Assembly (NCBI GenBank): GCA_003586115.2
Contig: QVOM02000029.1
Location: 32,022,625-32,086,624, forward strand
Direction of reading: 5' to 3'
Source: Salvator merianae
Taxonomy: Eukaryota > Chordata > Lepidosauria > Squamata > Teiidae
Length of the DNA stretch: 64,000 nucleotides
The notes below the pieces were generated by a model. That model had not been told where the DNA came from. It saw only the letters and a list, made by a program, of their open reading frames with translations, and ran no database searches. The position numbers and the translations under genes were made by a program. This document shows positions 22,806-34,143 of the stretch, in pieces (position 1 is the stretch's first letter; each line of letters opens with the position of its first letter).

Positions 22806-23320
22806 AGAATCATAGAATCATAGAGTTGGAGGGGACCTCCAGGGTCATCGAGTCCAACCCCCTGCTCAATGCAGGATTCACTAAAGCATCCCAGACAGAT
22901 ATCTGTCCAGCCCTTCCTTGAAGATCTCCAGTGAAGGAGAGCCCACCACCTCCTGTGGCAACCTGTTCCAGTGACTGATTGCCCTTACGGTCAGGAAATT
23001 TTTCCTAATATCTAGCCTGTATCTACTCCCTTGAATTTTCATCCCATTGTTTCTAGTCCTTCCTTCTTGCGCAACTGAGAATAGGGCCAATCCTTCTGCA
23101 CTGTGACAGCCCTTCAGATACTTGAAAACAGCTATCATGTCTCCTCTCAGTCTTCTCTTCTGCAGGCTAAACATTCCTAGGTCCTTTAACTGTTCCTCGT
23201 AGGACATGGTTTGCAGACCACTCACCATTTTGGTTGCCCTTCTCTGAACTTGTTCCAGTTTGTCAATGTCTTTTTTAAACTGGGTTGCCCAGAACTGGAC
23301 ACAATACTCCATGCTGCTAC
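22806..23320 (-). mobile_element. CR1 LINE, C-terminal ORF2 plus 3' end, minus strand
   Basis: The left edge has gaatcatagaatcatagag, the reverse complement of the CR1 3' terminus with its tandem 8-mer, then the conserved 'gacctccagggtcatcgagtccaaccccctg'. On the minus strand an uninterrupted frame encodes the CR1 ORF2 C-terminus: EYCVQFW, LEQVQRRATKM, LGMFSLQKRRLRGDMI, FKYLKG, FLTVRAISHWNRLPQEVV and SLEIFKEGLD, in that order. This is the region after the reverse transcriptase. The open frame over about 150 codons suggests a relatively young copy. It is truncated upstream. Confidence 0.92.
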
Positions 23321-23635
23321 AAAAGACAGTGACCTTGGCACCAAGCAAGCTGCACAAAAATGAGGCATGTTTTACAATGATGAGGGCCAGCTTAGATCAC
23401 CACAAGCAGCTTCAGAGCTGCTCCTTGCATATTGAAATTTACATGCCTTGGAGGGGAACTGATGTCCCTACATGCACTCTCACTGAGTGCTTTGGCCCTC
23501 CAAAGTGATTTGAAGGTCATGTGGAGACATGCTTTAAATGATGGCTTCAAGAACTTTCAGACCAAATCCTGAAAGTGGGGCTCTTCCAGGTCACAGCTCA
23601 GTTTCCTAGCAACCATATCAGAAAGTGGTTTTATA

Positions 23636-23842
23636 TATAGTCTATGGGTGATTCCGCACTTGCTGGTAGACAGGACTAGCAAGTGTACTTGGAGTCTCCC
23701 TTCAGCACACTGGTCAGTCTAAGGGAGGCCTCTTCACCTGCTAGTACACTGTATCTACATAGGAGGGATTGTAGACTGGACCAGGAAATGGCAGGCTGAT
23801 TGGGTCTACTGGTAGATCTCTTTTTAAAGATCTACTAGCATA
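23636..23842. mobile_element. MITE fragment, TTTCTGCAC-related family
   Basis: It begins gggtgattccgcacttgctgg and holds a stem formed by acttgctggtagacaggactagcaagt. It also has the family-typical pair 'ctactggtagatctctt / aaagatctactagcat'. The right end is not visible where L2 sequence begins. Truncated and non-coding. Confidence 0.4.
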
Positions 23843-24830
23843 CTAGGGGATGGGAATACTGTACCACAGAGGTCCGTATACCTTGGGTCCACTGTGCTGG
23901 TGCAACAGGCACTGCTGCAATGGGTATTCCAGGCCTTCGAAGATTTTGGAGCCCCCTGCACCAGCTCTGAAGTTGGCATGAGCTTTAGAGCTGGCATGGG
24001 GGCTGGAATGGAACAGACCCAATTCAAAGCCATCTGCACTATGTGCACGGCCTGGTTGACCCGACAGCAGATGAGGTGCTGCATTCTGCACCAACTCCAG
24101 TTTCCAGACCATCTTCAAAGGTAGCCCCATGTAGAGAGCGTTACAGTAGTCCAAACGGGAGGTTACCAGGGCATGCAGAACTGTGGCCAGGTCTCCCACG
24201 TCCAAATACGGATGAAGCTACCGAACCACTCAGAGCCTCTGGTAGGCACCCCTGGCCACTGCCGCCATGTGTAATTCAAGGGACAGTGATGAATCCTGGA
24301 GGACCCCCAGGTCTCACACCCGGACCCTTAGGGGAAGAACATTCCCATCCAGCACCGGGTGTCCTGCGATGATCAGAACACGGGGGCTCTGAACCCACAG
24401 AACATCCGTTTTGTCTGGATTCAGTTGGAATATATTGGTCCTCATCCAGCCCGACACAGCCCCCAGGCAGGAGCCCAGCACAGAGAGTGCATCACCTGAC
24501 TCTGCTGGAATTGAAAGGTAGAGCTGGGTGTCATCTGCATATTGATGGCACCCAACCCCAAACTCCATAATGACCTTCCCAAGTGGCTGCATGTAGATGT
24601 TAAACAGTAGTGGGGACAACACTGAGCCCTGGGGAACCCCGCAAGAGGTTTCTGGCTTCACTAGGAGATCTGGCCTCCCACCCATCCCCAAGGCAAAGAG
24701 CTACCTGATCCCCCATCTCAGCCTGGTTCCATGGGCCTTACTCTGATCCCAGCCATCACCATCATCACACTGCCTTGAGGTGAACTGTGCCTTTCGCCAC
24801 AGGGACTGCACAATGGGAGTCACACGGCTC
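23843..24830 (-). mobile_element. L2-clade LINE reverse transcriptase fragment, minus strand
   Basis: The minus strand carries reverse transcriptase motifs in order: [18 protein letters not shown] (24655 downward), the catalytic [10 protein letters not shown] (about 24540), then [11 protein letters not shown]. After a frame change it reads DLATVLHALVTSRLDYCNALYMGLP (about 24200), which is the connection region of L2 and CR1-like proteins. YADD is the polymerase active site. The N-terminal endonuclease and the 3' UTR are missing. The segment is broken by at least one frameshift near 24200-24320. The combination of motifs fits the L2 clade better than CR1. Confidence 0.88.
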
Positions 24831-24959
24831 TCCCTCTCTGCTTCTCCCCTTTTCCTCTACCGCCAGGCTGGACTGATGCCAAGCGTGATTTCTCTGCCTG
24901 GGTAGTAATAAAACTCTGTCGAGGAGTCCTTGCAAAACGTCCTGACTTCTTTCAACAGT

Positions 24960-25800
24960 CGATGATGGTAATTACATCCCCCATCCCACACCTTTGAAGG
25001 TGCAGAATTGCGCAACTTTGGAAATCTCAGGTCTAAACAGACAAACAAAACATGGTAGCTGGAGACGTGGGACGATGAGCAAGATGTAAGGCAGGGCTTT
25101 ATTTCCAGCCAGGTTACTGAAAGTGGGGGCAAGGACAAAGGCAGCAACATCCTGGCTGGAAATATAAACCACCACCACCACCACCACCACCACTATCCGC
25201 ATATTTGAATATGCAGAATTGCGCAACTCCAGAAATCTCAGGTTTAAACAGAAAAAAAGAGCGAGATGGAAGCTGAGATGCAGGGCAAGAAGAAAGGTGG
25301 GGGAGGATGGCACCCGCCTTCTAAATGCGGAAAAGGGTGAGAGATCCCTTCAGCACATGCTACCTTGGATCTTGCCCTTACCCCCAGTAGCCTGGCTGGA
25401 AATGCACTCCCCCTGCAGATTTGAAGGTGTGGAATTGCACATCTCTGGAGATCTTGGGTTTAATTAAAAAAAGATGCATAGGTGCTGGAGATGGGGGAAG
25501 GAGGAAGGCTGAAGTGGATAGCATTGTTTCAATTAACATTCTCAAGCATGCTACCTGCCACCCACGACAATCATGCCAGCAAGTCCCCCCGCAGCCTAAG
25601 AACCTGCAGAATTGTGCACTTGCAAAAAATGCAGTTGCAGCAGAAAAGGAGGAAGGAAAGAGTCAGGTGATGGCGTGGGGCAAGGAGGAATTGGGGCACA
25701 ATGCCACTGCACAAGGTCAGGCAGTGGCCAGAGAGGAAAAGGGAAACCCTCCCTCTGCGCAACCCAGGAGAGTTCAGGTACTGCCTGCCCTCAATAATTT
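24960..25800. repeat. Diverged ~210-bp tandem array, about four units
   Basis: A motif reading tgcagaattgcgcaact recurs in the same orientation, with variation, at about 25001, 25212, 25429 and 25605, giving spacings of 211, 217 and 176 bp. Other blocks recur in phase: 'ctccagaaatctcaggtttaaa' style text follows each of the first three. 'cctggctggaaat' precedes units 2 and 3. A 'catgctacct' block occurs in units 2 and 3, and purine-rich 'ggaggaagg' in units 3 and 4. An (ACC)n run lies inside at 25168-25193. No coding function is evident. Confidence 0.75.
25168..25193. repeat. (ACC)n microsatellite
   Basis: A run of eight or nine ACC triplets at the boundary of the first and second units of the tandem array. 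Confidence 0.95.
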
Positions 25801-27130
25801 TCTTGCATTGATCAGACCTTGAAAAAAATAACAGAACTATGGAGCAGAAATGATCTGAGTGCTGGGATAATCCAAATACCATATAAATTGGATTGTGGGG
25901 AGGGGGATAGCTCAGCTAAAAATAGGAAGGGCAATTTTGAGTGTGATTCCTGGGAATCAGGGACTGCCTCAGACCATCTTAAACACTGGGTGTGACGGCA
26001 GCCTGGCATTTAACCATATGAATGCATGTTATCAGTTGGATTGTGAAGAAAGTGGTAAAGAGGGAAGAAGGTAGTGCCATCATAAAGGGGCACAGTTTGT
26101 TCCTCCAGTTGACTGGTCCTGCACTCAAGCACAACTTTAGCAAAATAAAAAACAATAAATAAATTAGTTCATTCTTGATAAAGAACAAGGTTTTCCTGCC
26201 TTTCATGCAAACACACAACTGTTTTTTTTTCTCTTTCCTCTCTCCCACCTAATCCAGTCTGTTCAGATGGGTTTGGTCCCACAGCACCAGAATTTTGCAA
26301 AGCAGAGTTGCAGAGGGGACCATGGGTATGGGGATGGAACAGTGAAATTCCAGCCAATGAAAAGACTGTTATCACCTATGGTTTGACTGGGTGAAATGTC
26401 AGAGGTGGGCACCTGGGAATGTGCACACGTGTGCTTTGGCTCTGTTTTTAAAAACAATAAAATAAAAATAACACCTCTCACCTTGGCTGTGGGCCTACAT
26501 TCCAAAGCCCACATAGAAAACAAAGGCACTGTCTTAACAATGTGCATCAGAAGGTAAAAGTGAATCATAGCTGGTTTTTCATTAGGAGTGTTTTCCGACA
26601 AAATAATAAGGAAACACCCATGTTTTCCATGTAATGAATGAATGCAATCTCTTTGCCAGGAAGCCTTCTTAAAGGTAAATTATACAATTGGTGTACAAGA
26701 TCCCTCCATCATCTTTTCCACAGTCTGCTCCTCTGCTTTGTTTGGGGACAGTTCTACAAACTGCCTAATTCATTTGTGTCTCATCATTTAGTGGATTAAT
26801 GTGCTGAAGACCAGAATAAAAGAGCTAAACTGCATTTTGGAAGCTTGCTTTCTTCCCTGAACACTAGCAGATGTTAGTTAAATTCCTTCCCCTGTCCACT
26901 GATTTACCTGGCTCTGTGCCTAGGATAAGAGCAAGTTCTGCTCGCTGAGTCATGCTTGTTCTGCCTTAGTGACTCTTGGGAAAGATTCAAATTGCTTATA
27001 TCTAGATCGGGGAACCATTTTCCCCCTATTCTAAAAATTTTGTCCTCTGTTAGCACAAGTGAAGTGTAAAGAACTATGAGTTCTGTGCACAAAGATAGAT
27101 TTAAAGAAGCGACATTAACAAGGACATACA
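25801..27130. other. No recognised feature
   Basis: About 1.3 kb without a recognisable gene or repeat. Short T and A runs only. Confidence 0.4.
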
Positions 27131-27476
27131 GGGCCTTTTCACTCTTTCCATCTTGGAGTATTTACAAGCAAACATTCCAAGATGGAACAGACCTCACAGC
27201 ACAAAGACCATCCGCACTTTGAGATCTTGGAATAGAACAGCAGTAGGATACCAGCGAATACTGGCATCCTGCATCATATCAGCAGCCAGGAAGCTTCTGG
27301 CCACTGTCATGGCAACTGGCAATGTGCGAACGCACTGTACCGAGAGCAGTCCACGGCGCTCCACAACAGGTAGCAATTGGGAGCAACTATAGTCTGCTCC
27401 CGATCCCCACAAAATAAGAAGGCACTTGACTAGTGAGTGTCCCTGATGCTCACTAGTTGCTAGTGAGAAAATGCCC
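27131..27476. mobile_element. Hairpin-ended MITE (GGGCC-TTCGCACTT family), copy 3
   Basis: The left end is gggccttttcactctttcca, the right end gagaaaatgccc. The flanking triplets are both ACA, consistent with a 3-bp target duplication. The left subterminal stem pairs ccatcttggag with attccaagatgg. The right one is the 'actagtgag...gctcactagt' stem. The core includes 'cttctggccactgtcatgg' and 'tgcgaacgcactgtac'. It is non-coding. Confidence 0.8.
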
Positions 27477-27587
27477 ACACTTAATATACTGACTAGAATC
27501 CAGAAACTTGGATCTAATTCTGAAACATCCATCTCTTCCAGAAAGTCAATTTTCAAGTAGGTCTGAGGTTCCCCAAATAACAGGTAC

Positions 27588-27773
27588 AAGCCTGTAGCCA
27601 GCTCCATAAATGGGGGGGGGGGCTGTCACAAATTCGAGGATGAATAATGTGTCACATTTTTTCTGTAACAATTCTACATTGGTATAATAGCAAAAAAATA
27701 CACAGGACAAGCTTTTTGGGGGGGCAAAAAAGGGGGGGCTATCCCCCCTCTGCCCGCCCCGGCTACAGGCCTG
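27588..27773. mobile_element. Short MITE with AGGCCTGTAGCC ends
   Basis: The left end reads aagcctgtagccagctcc. The right end, reverse complemented, reads caggcctgtagccggggcgg. G-rich runs sit just inside both ends (27610-27620 and 27716-27738). It is non-coding. The superfamily is not clear from the sequence. Confidence 0.55.
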
Positions 27774-27929
27774 GACAGATAGACAAGCTTACAGATGCAG
27801 CAACAGAAGATAATAGATTAAATTTTAAGACCCTTCTAGAAAGGTCTCCTTGGTTCAGGAGCTGTTTTGGCTTCATTGCTCAATTGAGGTAATGTGCACA
27901 TGATCAGAATTAGGAATAGAATAAAAGTA

Positions 27930-28457
27930 TTTTATGGTCAATGTTCAAGGGGCTGGAATACGGCCCTTATGAAATAAGGCTGCAACATCTAGGCCTCTTT
28001 GTCCTTAAGAGACAGCATTTAAGAGGTGGCCTGATTGAAGTATATAAAATCATGCACGGTGTAAAAAAGGTAGGGTAGAGAAAAAATTTCTCTGTCACAC
28101 GAAACTACAACCTGGGGGCACTCTATGAAGCTGAAGGACAGAAGAGTTAGGACCTACAAGGGGAAGTATTTTTTCACCCAGAGGGTCATTGATCTATGGA
28201 GTTTACTAGCGGAAGAGGTGATGACAGCAACCAGCCTGGATAGCTTTAAGAAAAGGCTAGACGAATTCATGGAGGCCAGGTGTATCAATGACTACTAGAA
28301 TCGATGCCTAGATACTGCTAAAACAGGCATTTACAGATAGCCAGAGTAGGTGATGGTTTTGCCTTTTTCTTCTGCTTGAGAATGCCCAGAAGCAACTGAT
28401 ATGCCACCGGGTGGGCTGTGACCTAACCCAGCAGGGTTCTTCTTATGTTCTTATGTA
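27930..28457 (+). mobile_element. CR1/L3-like LINE 3' fragment, plus strand
   Basis: The plus strand encodes a decayed CR1-type ORF2 C-terminus: an LGLF.LKRQHLRGGLIEVYKIM region at the start, a RVRTYKGKYFF-like block, then SLDSFKKRLDEFMEA before the 3' UTR. The 3' UTR runs to a 'gggctgtgacctaacccagcagggtt' block and finishes in tcttatgttcttatgt, a tandem 8-mer terminus typical of the CR1 group. Related copies lie at 4990-5503 (minus), 44555-44691, 48100-49345 and 62505-62716. It has frameshifts and is 5'-truncated. Confidence 0.85.
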
Positions 28458-29080
28458 CCAAAATGGGTGGGGGGCCCAGGGCATGGATGATGAGTGAGTA
28501 GGGGCACTGGTCGTCACTCACAAGACTGCCTTATAGTGTCATGGGAATGCATCCTAAGTGGTATGACGGAGAGGAAGCCCAGATTATCCCCAGTGGCTCT
28601 ACACAAGAGGGAGCCAGTTTACCAGTGGTAGTGAGGAAGGGTGGGTCAAATGACACTGAAAGTTTCTGTGATTGCATTAAACAAGGGAAATCACATCTCA
28701 CCAATGGTGTACAAGCAAAAGCATGTTGAAGAAAGTTACACAAGGGAAGTCCTGTTGGCCCATCTATGTGAAAGTAAAACCACATTATAAAAACTCTTAA
28801 GCAAGGGATGACTGTATTTGACAGTATGTGACAGCCGACACGTGATAGTATTTCTCATTTCTCTGAATATCATACTTCACATGTCGTAGTATCACAGCAT
28901 TTGCTGGAAAATGTTTAGTGGTGGTTATGGTGCCCTCGGCTTCCCTGCGGAAGTTGTGTGTCTCTTCTGCTCCATCTAAACTCACAGGCTGGACAGGTCT
29001 TGTGTACTAGAGAGAGTTAATGGGATTTTATATCCAGGGAAAGGGAGGGAGGGAGCCACACCTCTAAAAGGGAAACACCC
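28458..29080. other. No recognised feature
   Basis: About 0.6 kb without a recognisable gene or repeat. Confidence 0.4.
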
Positions 29081-29305
29081 CATTCACACCTAAGTTTGCA
29101 TTCACACCTAAGTTTTAATCTGGCTTCAGAGAGGAAGAATCCATCAGCAAAGTGATGAGTCGTTTTCTTTCCCCATTATCTAACTCAAAAGAGGGATTTT
29201 CTGAGTTAAATAAAGCCAAAAGCAAACAGCTTGTCACTTGCTGTTGGATTCTCTCACTTTGAAAGTGGACTGAAACTGGATTAAAACTTAGGTGTGAATG
29301 CAGCC
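29081..29305. mobile_element. MITE, 'cattcacacctaagttttaatc' family, copy 2
   Basis: The right end reads ggattaaaacttaggtgtgaatgcagcc. The left end is its inverted match (gcattcacacctaag then ttttaatctggcttcag). The left terminal unit is duplicated in tandem, so cattcacacctaagttt appears twice in a row. The interior matches the copy at 15757-15957, including 'ttatctaactcaaaag' and a 'gtgacagattg'-like spacer. It is non-coding. Confidence 0.85.
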
Positions 29306-30194
29306 TGGGAAAATAAAGTTTTAGGCCAGTCTGAATTAGGCAGAGTGCAGCCTTTTGTTTTTTCTGAAAAAAGCTTGTATAAGACGAAGAAGGGAGACCT
29401 ACTGTGGTGAGCTGGGCCTCAGACTCAGACTGCAGGACTCCTTCAGCGCAGAGGAGCTCTGATGGACAGCTTCTTCCTCAGAACTCCTGACACAGAAGCC
29501 CTGCATTGCTTTCACCATCGCTAGGGAGGACAGCAGCACTAAATCAGACAGTTTTGTCCACCATTGGGTTGTTGAGTGCCAAGCTGTTTCACAAGCAGAA
29601 CCTATTTGTTACCAGATAAGGGATGCAGGAGCTGGCTCAGCATGCATTACTAGCAATGGGATAGGCAAGTTTGAGGGAATGGATGTGATCCAACTGTGAG
29701 CACTCGGATATTTGATGCAGCACTTGTATGGACTGGGAAGCATTGCCACAGTTTGTATTGCTTGCTTGCTTCTAACTATAAGACCTTTCTTCTTTGGGAA
29801 GAGTCTTAAGAATGCACCTGAAAGGTTCTAGCTCAGTGATGGAATGGAAACCATTGCAGTTTTGTTCCACAGCATCTCCCCAGAAGAATGTGATATCAAA
29901 CCACTTCTGCATCTGCCAATAAAACTGCATGGGCGCATCCGTGGTGTAGCCAGCTCAGTGGTTCCAAACAATAATAGCAACAGCTGATGTTAGTCAAAGA
30001 CACAAGATAGGGATGCTGTCACAGTGCATGACTCTCTCTGTTCCCACCAACCTTTCTAACCAGAGAATTTCCAGAAAGATGGTATTAAAATCTGGGACTG
30101 TATGCAACCATGTATATAATGTCCAGTAATTTAGATGGAACATAGGGAAGACCTACACACAGAGAGAAGACATTATTTGTGATCATCTGGAAAG
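29306..30194. other. No recognised feature
   Basis: About 0.9 kb without a recognisable gene or repeat. Confidence 0.4.
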
Positions 30195-30335
30195 AGAATT
30201 GCAAATTAAGTATATTTTATATTTGTTTTTTGGTCTTCATCTTTTTATGGATGTAACCCATCCTTGGACTTTCGGGTGAACTGCAGAATATAAATGCTTG
30301 AATAAATAAAATAAAATGAAAAAGTCTGCTTGCAG
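30195..30335 (+). mobile_element. L2 LINE 3' tail, plus strand
   Basis: A T-rich stretch is followed by atgtaacccatccttgg, 'ttcgggtgaactgcagaatataaatgc' and an (aataaa)n tail. This is the terminal signature of L2-clade LINEs (taagccgccctgag...gcggtataaat plus tail). Only the last ~140 bp remain. Confidence 0.75.
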
Positions 30336-30344
30336 CTGACGGCT

Positions 30345-30860
30345 GAAGGGCTGCTACCGAGGCAGAATCCACATGATGACAGACGGTGCCTGTGGCTGCG
30401 CAGTGAGCAAAGAACACTGCTGCAGTGTTCTTTGCTCACCACACTGACAAGTGCTGCAGCAGTGGCATGCTGTCTGCATGCCCACCACTGCACCGAGTGG
30501 TGAAAATATTGCAGCTGAGGTACTTCTGTTCTCTGACTTTGATGTTTCCACCTGGGGCTCTTGTGAGGAACACAGGAAATGGCCAATCGTGGTGTTGTCA
30601 GGTATGTCCACATGGTGGGGGGGGGAGGAAGAGCGGTAGGAAGAGCTCTTAGGGTTTTTCCTACCACTCTGCCATAAGAGTGCTCAAACATGTGCATATG
30701 GTGGAATATATGCTCAAGGCGAGTGAGGACTTATGATCCCCGGGCACTTTGAGCCTTCTTGCAGAATAACAAGACCATTTGGACAGGTGATTCCTGTGGC
30801 CTCAGTGCAGTCTCACAGTATCATAAAGGCCCCATGCAGATTTTGCCTGAGTAGATACCC
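30345..30860. mobile_element. MITE, family with 'catgctgtctgcatg' core, copy 2
   Basis: It shares the gcagtggcatgctgtctgcatg core and the 'tctgccataagagtgctc' hairpin region with the copy at 8.6-9.0 kb. A strong inverted repeat at about 30402-30438 pairs gtgagcaaagaacactg with its complement. The right end has 'ggccccatgcagattttgcc'. It is non-coding; boundaries are approximate. Confidence 0.55.
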
Positions 30861-31826
30861 ACCTGGAAGTATCCTAAGGCTTATCTCTTCAAAATTATAA
30901 AAGAGAGAGATAGAGAAAAGGGGAAGAGAGAGAGACTGCCTTGCTTTTTCCACAGTTTCCCCATGGTACCATCCTAGGGACACTGCTGGTTAACAATCTA
31001 CATACAACACACACAGAGAGCAGCTTGCTCTGCTGGTTGACAGTCTACACACACACACACGCACGCACTGCATTGCAATTCCAGCAAAAGCTCTGACCTA
31101 AAACAGTAAAAAGTGCATTGTGTTCTGGAATGGTTTTATCTACTGTTTATATTTATAGGGTCAGCTGGACAGCCTGAAACAAAATCTAGATTCTGGCTCT
31201 GTCTCTCCTTACACAAAACGGAGTCTCCTTTCTAGTTAAGGCTGCAGGGTGGGGAGTCGACTTTCAGACATTCGTATCTGAGAGCTCCAGCTTTGATGTG
31301 TTTGCGTGTAACAGCCTCCCCCCCCCCCCCGTGGTCAGCCAAACAAGGAAAGTTAACCACGCTGGAGGGGACACTTTCACTCAACATGCGTCTTTTCAGG
31401 AAGGGGGCGTGTTACTGTTTAAGACAATTTCCCACATGAAGCTAAGCAGTGTAGTAATTGAGTTAAGGTTTTAACCTCCTCTAAAATCAGGGCCAAGACC
31501 TACTATGTGCTGTATGCTACTCACAGGATGCTGCCAAAAACAATATGTCCTTGGCAAGTTCTTCCATTTTCCATACTGCAGCCTTCTTGAAACTCTCTTT
31601 CTGTGGGCTGAAACCATCATTTAATGAGTTCCCCATCCCCATTAGTAGCTATCAGGATTGGGGACTGTGGTAGCCTCTCATTCACTATTGGAAAAAAAAG
31701 GGGAGGGGAGAGAAATTCATCACCCAAGAAAAGATGGCTCAGATTTGCATAATATTTGCATATGCTAATTTGTGTCTATAAAATAATATTAGGCGCCATT
31801 ATTATGCATCTTCTTGCAATGATTTA
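30861..31826. other. No gene; short tandem duplication and (CA)n, poly(C)
   Basis: A segment starting ctgctggtt is tandemly duplicated around 30986-31046, and a (CA)n microsatellite follows at about 31047-31068. A poly(C) run lies at 31317-31330. Nothing else is recognisable. Confidence 0.5.
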
Positions 31827-32505
31827 GGTCAGCTCCAGATGTAGGCCAAATAGTGCACCAAAAGGTGATATTCCAGAAAAAAATCCCTCTGGAATGATCA
31901 CCTATTCACTATATAGCATGGGGGAACGTGGTGTCTGTGTTCTTTTTGGTGACATGCACATCCAGGTATTTCGCCAGCCTGAAATACCCAGAAGTGTGCA
32001 ACAGTGACCACTGCGCATATGTGGCTGTCTTTTTAGGCCCCGCAACATGCGTGGTGGCCAAACGACAATGGCGGCTCCAGCTACAAAGTCACTAATGGCC
32101 CTATTTCAGGAAAACCTGCCATCAGAGTCAGATTTTCCTGAACTAGGGTACTGAGTATTTAAGGGGAGATAGAGATTATCTATGGTGGGGTCGTCACAGA
32201 TACATATTTTGCCAGCACAAAATACCCAGAAGTGAACAATTGCGACCACCATGCACGTGGGGGTGTTTTTTCTGGCCCATGTGAATGTGTGGTGAGCAGA
32301 ACAATGTTGGTGGCTCTGTCCAAAAGGTAAGGGATAGCGCTATTTTAGGAAAATCCACCATGAGACTCAGGTTTTCCCAAAATAAGCTACTGCAGGTTTA
32401 AGGGGGGATATAGCATAGCTATGGTGGGGTTGCCACAGATACATGTGGCAATCCCACCATAGCAGCACCAAAACGGTGTTCTATTCTCCTTGTCTGGATA
32501 CAGCC
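31827..32505. mobile_element. MITE, 'gtctggatg' family, with internal duplication
   Basis: The left end starts ggtcagctccagatgtagg and the right end finishes ccttgtctggatacagcc, inverted matches of the family terminus. About 230 bp of interior occurs twice in tandem (roughly 31960-32190 and 32200-32420). Each unit runs from 'ttcgccagcctgaaatacccagaagtg' or 'ttgccagcacaaaatacccagaagtg' to 'ctgagtatttaagggg' or 'ctgcaggtttaagggg'. Each unit has its own 'tatttcaggaaaa / ttttcctgaa' stem. A 'ttgccacagatacatgtggcaa' hairpin closes the right side. It is non-coding. Confidence 0.75.
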
Positions 32506-32590
32506 GTAATCTAAGAAAGCTCATGTTACCAGCTTATTTCTCTTTGTTAGTTTTTAAGGTGCTACTAGACCCCTTGACATTAGGTTTGCC
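32506..32590. repeat. Half copy of the foldback repeat found at 42.4 kb
   Basis: The string aagaaagctcatgttaccag, then ttatttctctttgttagt and aaggtgctactagacccc, matches one arm of the foldback at 42372-42537. It abuts the preceding MITE. Confidence 0.55.
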
Positions 32591-33074
32591 ATATGAAAAA
32601 GGAACAGGGCTCCTTATCTTTAATAGCTGAGTACAATAAGGAATTCCAAGCAGGTTTAGCTTGTAATGCAGCTGGTACCTGCTGAAATTACCTCGTCCAA
32701 TTAATACATGCTCAGGAGCCCTGGTTGCTTTTGCACATGGCAGCCCTATACAGCACGTCAGTGGGCATCATTTTACTCTGCGTTTCTCCTTCTTGTTTCC
32801 ATTCAGGATTGGCTAACATGAAACCCACTCTCTTCAATGCTGTCATTTATCATAGAGGTTTGCACAGAACTGCAGTCTTAAAAGTATCGCACTGTGGCTG
32901 CAATCATACTGTTACAGTAAATTCTCCAAAAATTCTACATTAAAAGCATATATGTGCACAGCTAATGTATATATTGGTGCTGGAAAGAGATAAAGGACCA
33001 TTACAAAAACTATGGGCTTTTGACTTTAGGCTCCCAGAGAAACTAATTAGCTACACAAAGTAAATATGACACTT
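32591..33074. other. No recognised feature
   Basis: About 0.5 kb without a recognisable gene or repeat. Confidence 0.4.
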
Positions 33075-34143
33075 GGGAGCTTTCTGCACAGACCCTTAGT
33101 ATGGATTATCAGTCCATGCAGTACACTTCTAGTTCATGGTCATCCCTTTAGATTTTAGTCTGTCGCTGGGAAGAACAGGACACTGAGGCCATTTTGGCCT
33201 CCTCCAGCCTGGTCATGCCTACTGTGCTACCGCCAGCACTGCTGTCACCCCAGTCCTCGTGGATCCACTAGGAAAAGGTAAAGTGGGCAAGGGGCGCTCA
33301 GGAGGGGTGACAGGCTCGGTGGAGGGAGGTGACTGTAGCTGTGGGGAACAGCAGAGGGGCAGCAGTAGGCAATAGTAGGTAGTGGGAGGTGGCTGTGGCA
33401 GTGGCAGTGGGGGGGCACCAGGAGGCTGCCACTGGGGGCAACAGGGTGGCAGTGGGAGATGGCTGCAGCAGCGGGGGGCATTAGGGGGCGGCCACAGGAG
33501 GGACATTGGTTGGGCAGCAGGAGGTGGCCTGGCTGGGTCCATTTCTTGGTAAAACGGACTCAAATTTAGGATAATCCCATTCCAGGCAGGAAAGTTCTCG
33601 GAAAAAATGGGAACGTAATTTAGCATCTGTTTTCTGAGGACTTAAGCCGGCCTCCATCTTTAAAACATATGAGGTATGATTGCGGTCACAGATCTGCACA
33701 TTAGTGTGGATCTATGAAGCCATGCCCTCTGCTGGTCCACTCCATCTGCATTATACAGATCGTGATCCAGATTAAGGAGTTCTTAATCTGGATCATTGGT
33801 AGACTCGCTTAATCAGGTCTACCAGCAGATCAGTGCAGCCCTGATCCAGAACACGGGAGGCATGCAGAAGGCCTACTAGGGGCACGTCAGGTCTACCAGG
33901 GGCACGTTTCAGTAGTGTGCCATAGTGCGCTGCCAAAAACACCCTCCCCCCCAGAGGCCCCAAGGCTAGGAACTTTTATTCCCAGCCCTCAGAGGCACGA
34001 GGGAGCAGCTGTAAAGCTCATGCAAGCTTTGCAGCTGCAGCAAGGACTGATCCAGTCCACACCTTCCCATGGTTGGGATCAGTGGGCCACGCTATTCGAG
34101 ACCCACTGATCCTGACCAAGTGCAGGTAAGTGCAGAAAGAGCC
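33075..34143. mobile_element. ~1.07 kb non-autonomous DNA element, TTTCTGCAC family
   Basis: The left end reads gggagctttctgcacagacc. The right end reads ggtaagtgcagaaagagcc, its inverted match. The interior holds a GC-rich, repeat-like block (about 33235-33540) made of degenerate ggtggc/gcagtggg units, and paired 'tagaccta / tctaccag' motifs near 33740-33900. A 135-codon minus-strand open frame over the GC-rich block is proline-rich low complexity, not a gene. No transposase is visible. Confidence 0.6.

Noticed and set aside
25168..25193. Histidine/threonine repeat coding region from (ACC)n
   Set aside because: It is a simple microsatellite inside a non-coding tandem array.
33219..33626. 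Proline-rich 135-codon minus-strand frame
   Set aside because: It is the translation of a GC-rich degenerate simple repeat within a non-autonomous DNA element.
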